Source of the DNA: Isohypsibius dastychi
Lineage: Eukaryota > Tardigrada > Eutardigrada > Parachela > Isohypsibiidae
Reading direction: 5' to 3'
Length of the DNA stretch: 11,950 nt
Assembly (NCBI GenBank): GCA_034696485.1
Contig: JAQIWT010001203.1
Location: 1 to 11,950, forward strand
In this document: positions 1-7,430 of the stretch, piece after piece
Layout: each line of letters starts with the position of its first letter
How positions within the stretch are numbered: the stretch's first letter is position 1
The notes under the pieces: generated by a model
Seen by the model: the letters and a program-made list of their open reading frames with translations, nothing else
Database searches by the model: none
What the model was told of the DNA's origin: nothing
Made by a program: the position numbers and the translations under genes

Positions 1-884
1 GATAGCAAAGCAATAAAATTCTTCTCAAAAAGGCTATCGGATAGGGCCCCCATCCGATTGCGTGACATATCTCTAAGAATATTTTGTTCCGGATTGTTAC
101 TTCGTTGTCTTGTCTCGAATATGCCAAAACGTTTCCAAGCATGGCAAATGACCCTCATCATTAATTTCATGGAAAAATGGTGCCCCGAGTATTGCGCACC
201 ATTCAAAACAATGGTGCCCCGAGGTCAGAGTGGTGTGACCAATTCCTGAGGAATGGTGCCCCGAGGAAATGGATGGTGTCGATGGTGCCCAGAGCTCTTT
301 CCTTTCTTTATTCTTGTATGTTTCACGTTCCACACCAATCATTTCTTATCCGGTTGTTTTTGGAAATCAGAAATCTCACTTAATCGAGGTGACGACAGAT
401 CGAACAAGTTCAGAACGACATTTTTTCACCTAACGAGGCGTTTTTGCAGCGTTTACCTGCACGTTTTATATTTTGGATGAATAAACATTCCATCGCCAAG
501 AGTACATATTCGAAAAAAGTTTTAGGTGTCCAAAAACAATTAAAAATTTGGCGAAGTGAGCTTGATTATTCTCTTATTTAAACATAGTGGTCATGAACTG
601 GGCGTTCAGGTTCAGTATCGCGATGGGGTTTTGAGGGATATCATCCATCTCGAGTTTGATTGCAGGTACAGAATCTCTCAGTTTCTCAAGTGATAGGGAA
701 ACTATGCTTGTGAGGAGGCTTAATAGGCTTATCTAGTAGATAATGAGCTCAACCTGCATTGTTGTGTCACTAACCAACCGCTGAATCGAATCAGAGTCTA
801 GTTCTGGTTCGGTGGTGCTGATTTGATTGCGCTTTGATGGTGCCAGGCCAAAAGTGGTTGTTCGGATCTTCTTGCTAAGTATGA
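1..884. other. Intergenic, no gene supported
   Basis: The open frames here are short (at most about 80 codons), overlap each other on both strands and show no recognisable domain. Apart from the 13-bp motif cluster at 177-294 I see only a small inverted repeat (ATCGGAT at 36-42 against ATCCGAT at 52-58). No tRNA-like B box or convincing splice pair was found. Confidence 0.5.
177..294 (+). repeat. Cluster of four ATGGTGCCCCGAG motifs
   Basis: The 13-mer ATGGTGCCCCGAG occurs exactly at 177-189, 211-223 and 253-265, and with one change (ATGGTGCCCAGAG) at 282-294. Start-to-start spacings are 34, 42 and 29 bp, so this is an irregular cluster and not a clean tandem array. An inverted piece of the motif (GCACCATT, about 195-202) lies between the first two copies. 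The spacings are not multiples of three and there is no consistent reading frame, so a coding repeat is unlikely. It may be a degenerate minisatellite or a set of protein-binding sites. Confidence 0.75.
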
Positions 885-905
885 GTACTGTAGTGCCTGT
901 GCAAC

Positions 906-949
906 GGTCAAACTGGCCACACAGTTAAGAACCAGGTCAATTTGGCCAC
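906..949 (+). repeat. 15-bp direct repeat, possible transposon-end remnant
   Basis: GGTCAAACTGGCCAC (906-920) is repeated 29 bp later as GGTCAATTTGGCCAC (935-949), with 13 of 15 bases identical. Tc1/mariner-type elements of nematodes often end in sequences containing GGCCAA or GGTCAA, and a TACTGTAGTG stretch lies just upstream near 888. That suggests two nested or adjacent transposon ends, but I found no matching opposite end, so the origin is not settled. Confidence 0.4.
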
Positions 950-1240
950 CCCCATTTTTTCGCAGAGTTTCCAGTTTTACCTCAATATATACTCTACAAT
1001 ATACCTTTCGATAGAGAATTCTTTGCTCTATCTGATAAATGTTCGGAAAGCCAAATCGGAACAATATTTCTGCCAAAAACGAATTTCATAAATATCATTT
1101 GAGTGACGTCACGAAAATATCAAAAAACTATCAGACATTTACAAACGGCAGGAAATAAACTGTTTTGCTTGAACGACGAGCGTATGAGTGCAGTGGAATT
1201 CATTTCTGAAACTTTTCGGCACTTCTTAAGTTCATATCAT
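950..1240. other. Intergenic, CRE-like palindrome only
   Basis: No gene is supported. The perfect 10-bp palindrome GTGACGTCAC lies at 1103-1112, followed by an A-rich run. A related TGACGTCA followed by GAAAA occurs in the right arm of the small inverted-repeat element at 6858-6960, so this may be a remnant of a related element, or a chance bZIP-type site. Confidence 0.3.
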
Positions 1241-1446
1241 TATTATACTATGATATGTTTATATTCAGTATATTACATTACATTGCACATTACATTATTT
1301 TACAATATATATATATCTAAGTTAAATTTATAATATTACTATTATATATTATGTATTTTAAATATATTATTTTCTTTGATATATTAATAATGTGACATAA
1401 TATGGTATGTTAATGTGTAATATATAGTATAATACTTAACATAGTG
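1241..1446. repeat. AT-rich low-complexity block
   Basis: About 200 bp made almost entirely of A and T, with repeated ATATAT, TATTA and TTACAT words. The flanks are much less AT-rich. It has no coding potential. Such blocks are common in nematode intergenic DNA; no repeat unit long enough to define a family is visible. Confidence 0.7.
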
Positions 1447-1975
1447 TAACAACATGATTTCCTTCATGCCGGGATTTCCGATGGCCCTGCATGAATGCAA
1501 TGGTGTTGTTGAATTTCCGGGAATCGCTGCACTTGGCTGTCATTCCACAGAACTTTGTGAATCTCGAGTGATATGCTTTGAATTCAGATTACACAATGCC
1601 TGTACCGGCAAGATTGTCCGGGTATTCGGGTGTCACAGGACAATCTTGCTTGGCAGGACTGCCTTATTTTCGGCATAATTGTAAGGTGTCGGTTATAACT
1701 ACCCGGAACCTTGAGATCACCTACATACATGCACTAAATAAATGTTCAAATATGAGCAGAATAATCAGCGAACGCTCCTGCCATAGACTCGGTTGCAGCA
1801 CTGCATTTTAGTTTATTCCTCTCCTCAACCACGAAATTCATTCTGTGACGATGCCTTACTGGGAAGGAAGCAATCTGCATCATGAAAACCTTCGGGCGTC
1901 CCCGACCAGATGCTCGTGGGCCAGGTTGCGGAAGGTTGCTGTATGATTCAAAACTCCGAATTGCGGATTTTTCAT
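1447..1975. other. Intergenic with scattered repeat motif, no gene supported
   Basis: Short overlapping frames at 1454-1678 and 1578-1811 (74 and 77 codons) show no domain and lie across an inverted repeat, so I do not call them genes. The stretch contains the GCAAGATTGTCC inverted pair at 1608-1649 listed separately. Confidence 0.45.
1608..1649. repeat. Perfect 12-bp inverted repeat GCAAGATTGTCC
   Basis: GCAAGATTGTCC at 1608-1619 is matched by its exact reverse complement GGACAATCTTGC at 1638-1649, with 18 bp between. The same word recurs in the tandem array at 1976-2079 and, as GCAAGATTGTC, at 5120-5130. The motif is therefore a dispersed repeat and not just a local hairpin. Confidence 0.75.
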
Positions 1976-2079
1976 AAATGTCCGGTTTTTGGCAACATTA
2001 CATAAATGTCCGGTTTTCGGCAAGATTGTCCTGTTTTTGAAAAGATTGTCCTGTTTCAGCGAAGATTTCTGTTTTCAAG
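1976..2079 (+). repeat. Tandem array of a degenerate 20-bp unit
   Basis: Five consecutive copies of a unit with consensus close to ATTGTCCTGTTTTNGGCAAG: 1976-1996, 2004-2024, 2025-2044, 2045-2064 and a shortened copy at 2065-2079. A 7-bp spacer separates copies 1 and 2; the rest abut. The first two copies read AAATGTCCGG in place of ATTGTCCTG, showing divergence between subunits. The consensus contains the core of the inverted repeat at 1608-1649. Confidence 0.8.
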
Positions 2080-2592
2080 CAGACGGTACAGTATACAGGT
2101 GGTTTCATCAAAATGTTCCGGAATGCACATAGATTTCACTAGTTTAATCCCAATCGAAGAGAGCATAGTCTGAGCTGCGATAAATAGTGGACCCAAGGCA
2201 CTCTAAAGATTTGCTGATGTTGCCAGCATTGCTACGGTTTCGATTCGGCAACTGGTAGCTTGATTGGAGGTGCTCTTACTGCTCAACTATCTGGAGTTGT
2301 TTCAGCAAAATGTCAGAAAACTGGCAATCGCCACGTAGTATCGTACCGCGGCCATATCATCCGAACTTATAGTTAGCCAAACTAACGTCTTGGCCTTGGG
2401 AGTAAATAAAGCCATAAGTACAGCGTAGCGAGTGCTTACTTATCCATTCCATCGGCTGCCATTTATCATCCTTCCGCACGGATTTAATTACTCATAATAA
2501 TTACAACGGCCATAGAATGGTCGAAAAGAAAACGCAATCAGGCCGGACAATAAAAACCAACTAATTCAACAATAAAAAAACAAAATTTGGTC
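2080..2592. other. Intergenic, 3' flank of the GT11 gene
   Basis: No gene is supported. This is downstream of the minus-strand fucosyltransferase. On the minus strand I see no canonical AATAAA within 130 bp of the stop; weak variants GATAAA (2462-2467) and ATTAAA (2483-2488) are present, so the 3' end cannot be placed. Confidence 0.4.
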
Positions 2593-3991
2593 TTATTCCA
2601 GGGCTGTCCATTCGGGAAGCCAAAAGCCACCGAGGTCGGTCATTTTTGCAAAGGCGGAGTCTGGCTCCGGCCAACGGGCAAAATAAAAAATATTCTTTGC
2701 GTTTGAAAGATAACCGGCGAAAAAAGAATACGTTCCGACACTCAGGATCAGATGATCCGCGGATGATAGAAGTGCCATATCGACAGCCGGAGAAGTATTC
2801 CTGGTGAATCCAATATTCTTCAGTGGAATGTTCTGCTGGGACCATTCAATGTCGTTCGTGCAGACAATAAAAATCGGATCTTTGACGCCGCGGGATTCCA
2901 GTTCTTTTGCGGCGTTAATATAATATTTCCTGGTAGCAGTCGTTTGCCCAAAATTACTAGCCACTTTTTCCATAATATCCCCCCGGCGAACATGAATTCC
3001 GACAATCGGACGGCTTACATTCTGTTCCGGGAAAAAAATAAACAAATTTTGGTTTTCAAATTGATATACCGTAAGGGGAAAACATCCGAATAAAGAATTA
3101 TATGTATTTGGGAAACATCAATGTATGCTATAAGAGTTATCCAAAGTACGACTTCCTGACAACTTACATATTTTCCTGTGGCTTCGTAAATAGCCGCGCG
3201 GCGCGCTGTTCCAGCAGTAGCCAGGACTTCCGGTTTAAAACTGAAATGACGGCGAATATCTTCCTTGTATTCTGGATGAAAATATCGGTGCGACTGAAAA
3301 TATGACCAGAGACTGACGTTCCGACCAGGATACATTTCCGAAATGTGTTCACTGTTTTTGTCGTAGATGCAGCACTCCTCCATACCAAAATGAGCATTAT
3401 CACAGGCACTTATGTCAAAATCCCGAATGTAGGTACGGTCTACTTCCATCACATCGTACAGTTTTGAATAATATTTTATCGCCGGAAGTAGATCGTTCTT
3501 TTTGGCCATCCCATACATGGCGGCGTACATGAACAGCAAATTACCCAGTCCAACTGTAGGGTGGAAAGCGTGGGATATAAAGCGAGGATGCGAAACTTCT
3601 GGACGGGAAGTAGGAGGAGACCGAAGCTGCCCAGATCCCGTCAAGTCGCTGGAAAAATTGGATCAGAGAAATATGAAACGGATTGAAACCTCTTTCTGTT
3701 TATATGTAGCAAAGAACAAAAATCGAACAATCATCTCATTCAAATCGCACTAATCACTTAGATTGGAGACGAGACGAACCTCCAACAACTCCATCTATAT
3801 ATCCCCCACTCGTGCAGTCTGATCCGTCTATATACAATCGGCCATTTCCATAATAAAAGAACAGCCAAAATGAGCGTTATTCCCGAAGCAAGCAATATCA
3901 TCTTTGAATTGAAGGAACCTGAATGTTTACCACGACGTAACGAGAGATATCGGATCATATCACGTCGGATCAGCTGTTTTCCGAGCTGCAT
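2593..3991 (-). CDS. GT11 alpha-1,2-fucosyltransferase, three exons
   Basis: Predicted Golgi type II membrane enzyme that moves fucose from GDP-fucose to galactose in an alpha-1,2 linkage. My model joins 3991..3780, 3648..3168 and 3021..2593 (1122 nt, 373 residues), with introns of 131 and 146 bp; all phases agree. The start is the first ATG in an open frame that has no upstream ATG before a stop. Residues about 31-48 form one hydrophobic anchor after a basic N-terminus, then a short stem. The catalytic part shows HPTVGLGNLLF (100-110), SYFQSHRYF (186-194), the GDP-fucose motif GIHVRRGD (239-246), TNDIEW (286-291) and SSADHLILSVGTYSFF (318-333). Length and motif order fit nematode GT11 proteins. 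The second intron has a perfect GTAAGT donor; the first donor (AG|GTTCGT) is the weakest point, and another nearby donor is possible. The family is clear; the exact acceptor sugar is not. Confidence 0.9.
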
Positions 3992-4270
3992 TTTCACAAA
4001 CGATTCATTAAACCTCAGCCTACTTGGGACAGAATGGCAACACCCTCTAATTTATCGCAATGAAAATGTTTTGCAACTGTTTCACAAGTTTGTCGCAACT
4101 CGTCGAGCTCTAAAACCATAGAAGCCTTAGACATACAATTCGACGGCCCGACGGCTCTGCGAGCCGATGCAACCATTGCGATGAGTCACGAGCGTACGTC
4201 TACGAATACGTCGACGCAAAGTGTACGTTGCGCCGTCGCGTGACAGAGCGCGAGTCGCGCACCTCCTGGC
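3992..4270 (-). promoter_or_regulatory. CpG-rich probable promoter region of the GT11 gene
   Basis: Directly upstream of the fucosyltransferase start. From about 4139 to 4262 the sequence is dense in CG dinucleotides and contains the palindrome GCGCGA-G-TCGCGC (4248-4260), a CGGCT/AGCCG hairpin (about 4152-4166) and a bZIP-type TGAGTCA (4182-4188). Overlapping open frames on both strands here (4127-4447) are likely by-products of the composition. The regulatory role is inferred from position and composition only. Confidence 0.35.
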
Positions 4271-5732
4271 TTCAAACTTCCAAAATAATTCGTTCCTCGA
4301 ATTTTCAAAAAACACTGGGGCAAATATGAGCTTCCAGACCAGACCAGTTTCGTTAAGCCCAGCACCTTGCCGAGAATATGGGATTTTGCGCAACCGAAGC
4401 AGACCTTTAAAATGCAAGAGCCTGGAGATTTTTAATAGGTGAATCACCCCTGAAAATGAGGCATTTCCACCTCAGAACGCAGTTCTTCCAGGATCAAATT
4501 TTATGCATGGTCCGAGAATGCTGAAATGGGAAACATAGCTCAACGTGCCGCCCTTTACACACGACGAAAGCGGTACAAAATATAAATGTACAGGTGTGTT
4601 CAAACTGGTTCAAAATAATAATTTGGCCAAAACTAAATGAACCATCATTGACTTTGTCTCTTGATTCTTGATCTTACAGAACTTATCGATCTTTTACTCG
4701 ATCGACAAGAGCAGCCAGAACCGAACTCGATCTAGAGGAGTAAAATGGCATATTGCACCCTGCACTGTCCACTATTCCGATACAATGCTGCAGTCAAGTT
4801 GTGGACAGGGCGTGTATCGCTGAATATTGCTTTCATGTTTGATGGTTGCTAAGAACAAGATTGGTTTCTTCAGCAGTTGCAGCTCAAGCGTAATTAATGA
4901 TGAAACAGGTGGGACGCAGTTCAGAACGGTAAGCCAGTCGTGCAATTCGATTTCAAAGAGGCGCCTCTGAGTTCTTCTTCGAAATCCGAAATTCTGAACT
5001 GCTGCCTGTCCTATAACTTTTTTTCCACCAGCCAGCATAGAACTGCGCAATCATGAATTACACATGAGTTACTACTGTTGTAACTATTGAAGATAACAGA
5101 CGCAGGAGAATATTGCCGGGCAAGATTGTCTTGTGATAATCAGACAAACCTGACGGCTATACGCGTGTAGTACATATATGCATAACCCTCAGTCGCAAAT
5201 GATTATCGTCGACAAGATTTACCTTAAAACCAGCTCAACTCCGTCACACAAAAGGTAAGGGAGGCTGGGTAAATAGAAAACGCTCAAGAATGAATTTGAG
5301 GGACTGGCCTCAACAAGCCAGCAAGAATCGGGAAACACCCCGCTGTACAAAGGCACGCGAGCTGCATGACAGCGCTTTGCAAGAAACCGCCGGAATAAAA
5401 ATCGGCTCGTAATTGATTATTATCAATTTCCATGTACGCCCGAATGTGCGGAATCAGTCAAACTGCTGCTAACGAAGAAGTGGTCCACATCAAGATTTCT
5501 AGACGCGCTCGATGCATGCCAGACACACCATATCTGATATCCTTCACAATTGAACACAAAAGCTGTTCACAAAAGCTGGGAAGTTGTTGCAATGCTATAA
5601 GCATTTTGAGAAGATACAAGTGCCATACTTTCAGATTCATTCGAACACTGCTTCAATACGTGTAATACATTTCCCCGGCGTTTTTGTATTCCATCTAAAC
5701 AACGCAGCACGACATATATTCAGCTCATAACC
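4271..5732. other. Long intergenic stretch, no gene supported
   Basis: The largest frames (4772-5050 minus, 5432-5665 plus, 5458-5640 minus) are below 95 codons, overlap on opposite strands and have no recognisable motif; several begin at non-ATG codons. A copy of the dispersed word GCAAGATTGTC lies at 5120-5130. No tRNA, terminator-like or transposon-like structure was recognised. Confidence 0.45.
5120..5130 (+). repeat. Dispersed GCAAGATTGTC motif
   Basis: Isolated copy of the word found at 1608-1619, 1638-1649 (inverted) and in the tandem units at 1976-2079. It is followed by TTGTG, a close match to the CTGTT that follows the tandem copies. Confidence 0.5.
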
Positions 5733-5942
5733 ATGATCGTGGGTTGCTCCGTTATTACTCGAGGTGACAACTTCCCCAAGTTCAGCCAATTACTCTCTAT
5801 GAAAGAAAATATATCGGTAAACGGACAAGGTTGGCTCAAGGTTGGCTTCTCCCCCCCCCCCCCCCCCTGGAAACATCGAAAAATGAAATTTGGCGGTGAA
5901 ATTGTTAAAATAACAGGTCCACCGACGGTGAACCGATGTTGA
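5733..5942 (+). pseudogene. Relic copy of the first exon of the secreted-protein gene at 7431
   Basis: The frame from ATG 5733 (63 codons plus tail) aligns without gaps, over about 35 residues, to the signal peptide and mature N-terminus of the gene at 7431. The shared pattern is IV-x-C-x-V-x-x-R, then P-[KR]-F, N-[IL]-S and GQGWL, with identical spacing; the nucleotides agree at roughly two of three positions. After GQGWL the copy lacks four codons (FGFF in the intact gene), resumes with KV, then runs into 17 consecutive C and a short unrelated tail ending at 5942. No Ser/Thr stalk or PAN-like exon follows. The N-terminal part of the signal peptide is also missing relative to the intact gene. 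An ATTCAG at about 5719-5724 could be a splice or trans-splice acceptor. I read it as a decayed duplicate; a short functional exon of a different gene is less likely. Confidence 0.6.
5851..5867 (+). repeat. Run of 17 C (G17 on the minus strand)
   Basis: A pure homopolymer of 17 C, inside the exon relic. Long poly-G tracts can form G-quadruplexes. In Caenorhabditis elegans such tracts are deletion-prone when the FANCJ-like helicase DOG-1 is missing. The length may also be a sequencing or assembly uncertainty. Confidence 0.9.
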
Positions 5943-6472
5943 GAGGTGAATGGACAAGCCTCAATCAGTAGCAGGATCCGTCACAAGGATGTAAATATTG
6001 AGCATGTTGACTACCGAACCAAATCCACAAGACAGGTCGTCTCCACAAAGTTGTAATATGACACAACCTCATTCTTAAGGAGTTGGCAGTAACCGGCACG
6101 AACAGCTCTGGTGAAGAAACGTCCCCGAAATACGGAAGGCGTTCACATTACGCACTCACCCCGGAAATCGACCCTGCGAAAAATATGATGAGAATAACGA
6201 GGATCTGACTGTTCAAAAAAAGTAGAAAAAGCATCACGGAAAGACGCAAGATACAGCGAAGTCATGGTCAGACGAAAAACGTGGATTCTCATTGCTGATC
6301 AGCAAATATGTGCTTTTGGGAATACTGTTCATCATAGGCAACAATAATCAGAAGGACTTCGAAACAGGTTCTGAAGAACACCGAGCAAAATGTTATCATG
6401 GGCTGGGCTGGCTTGTATTCACATACTAACCCAGAACAGCAAAGGTAGGTTACATAAGTGGAATATCACATA
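5943..6472. other. Intergenic, possible decayed continuation of the duplicate
   Basis: No gene is supported. Some stretches (around 6090-6200) read like degraded coding sequence in one frame but meet stops quickly and show no cysteine pattern like that of the PAN-like exon at 8193-8602. I could not align it with the intact gene. Confidence 0.35.
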
Positions 6473-6859
6473 TACAGTATAACCTGGCTAGATGGGTTAC
6501 TCGCTTCAGTGGTAGTTGAAAATCGTGTCGTAATTGCGACGTGCTCTCCTTGTTTGCTGTAGGGTCTGGCATTTCGCTAAACCGGGGGAACCTTACTACA
6601 AGGGTAGTCAATAATTAACCCCTCGTTCCTTTTACGGGGAAAATGAAAATTATAAAGCTTCATCATTACGGGTTGGAAACTGATATCGAAGACTCGATAG
6701 CCTGGTTGAAGATCAGCGATTGTATATGTTTTATCGTATCTTATTCCGAAAACTCTAATTATGTGATGACGACACAGGCCCTCGCTTGAAGGGTTTTGTT
6801 GTGGTTTCACTCGCTAGAAGGGTTGCCAAAGCTCACCCATCTAACCACGTTATACTGTA
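6473..6859. mobile_element. TA-flanked inverted-repeat element (MITE, Tc1/mariner type), about 383 bp
   Basis: The left end CAGTATAACCTGG (from 6475) and the reverse complement of the right end (GTTATACTG at 6849-6857) form a terminal inverted repeat of about 25 bp with three mismatches: CAGTATAAC, then TGG, TAGATGGGT and A are shared. A TA dinucleotide flanks each side (6473-6474 and 6858-6859), as expected for the TA target duplication of Tc1/mariner elements. The interior contains only a 77-codon minus-strand frame with no transposase features, so the element would be non-autonomous. The three TIR mismatches suggest it is not recent. Confidence 0.75.
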
Positions 6860-6960
6860 CAGCTATGTTCAAAAAGTTTTGCGATTTTCTGACATCATCC
6901 CTGTAGGAATAACATTGGTGTGACGTCAGAAAACCGCAGGACTTTTTGAACATAGCTGTA
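6858..6960. mobile_element. Near-palindromic TA-flanked element (MITE), 99 bp
   Basis: CAGCTATGTTCAAAAAGT at the left (from 6860) is exactly repeated, inverted, at the right end (to 6958). The match continues to arms of about 40 bp with four differences, all transitions, ending in TGACATCA on the left and TGACGTCA (6921-6928) on the right. TA flanks both sides (6858-6859 and 6959-6960). It is too short to encode anything and would fold into one long hairpin. Its left TA is the same dinucleotide as the right TA of the neighbouring 383-bp element. Confidence 0.85.
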
Positions 6961-7266
6961 GTCCAGCAAGAATATGTTGCAGAACTGCAAACTGGGTTTG
7001 AACAACGATTTCTTGACCTGACGGATGAAAATGAAGAAGGCGGGGTCTGTGATCATGGACCTGTTCTCACCAACTGGGTTCTAAACCAAGCGATCAAAGA
7101 GTCAGACAATACGTTCACACGCACCCGCGATATCCTGTTTTATCATCTGAGCTTCTATTATCTCATGTTGTGCCCACCGAAAAGCGAATTAGCATCCAAC
7201 TTTTCAGAGACTCATTTTCTTTGGCAGACACTCTCGCAGTCGCAACCGTTGCCTTACATACAATGA
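6961..7266 (+). other. Open frame of unknown status, about 100 codons
   Basis: A frame runs from inside the small element (6946) to a stop at 7264-7266. Outside the element it reads with a fairly protein-like mix (for example LDLTDENEEGGVCDHGPV), but it has no ATG near its beginning, no recognised domain and no obvious donor. It could be an exon fragment of an unknown gene cut by the element, or chance. Confidence 0.15.
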
Positions 7267-7430
7267 GTTAGTACCCAGTTGAGCACAGCTAGTTGCTACT
7301 CATACGTTGCTAACCTAATATTATTTCACGCTTGTATTTATTCGGTATAGTTTTGAGCGTTGCGTTTGCTGGCTCTACCCGTGTACTACATTTTTCCATC
7401 GGTTTGAGTATTAAAGACATCCAATGCAAC

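Noticed and set aside
97-480. Four overlapping open frames on both strands
   Set aside because: All are under 85 codons, run through the 13-bp repeat cluster, and show no domain or splice structure.
1454-1811. Two overlapping plus-strand frames of 74 and 77 codons
   Set aside because: They cross the 12-bp inverted repeat, contain no recognisable motif and one lies in another frame over the other.
2231-2250. TTTCGATTCGG as a possible tRNA B box
   Set aside because: No matching A box, acceptor stem or anticodon arm could be built around it.
4127-4447. Minus-strand 106-codon Arg-rich frame and its plus-strand counterpart
   Set aside because: Arg richness follows from CG-rich DNA; both strands are open at once, there is no domain, and the location fits the GT11 promoter.
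4772-5050. Minus-strand 92-codon frame
   Set aside because: It begins at a TTG, has no signal, domain or supported splice site, and nothing nearby supports a gene.
6577-6810. Minus-strand 77-codon frame
   Set aside because: It lies wholly inside the 383-bp inverted-repeat element and shows no transposase signature such as a helix-turn-helix or DDE/D motif.
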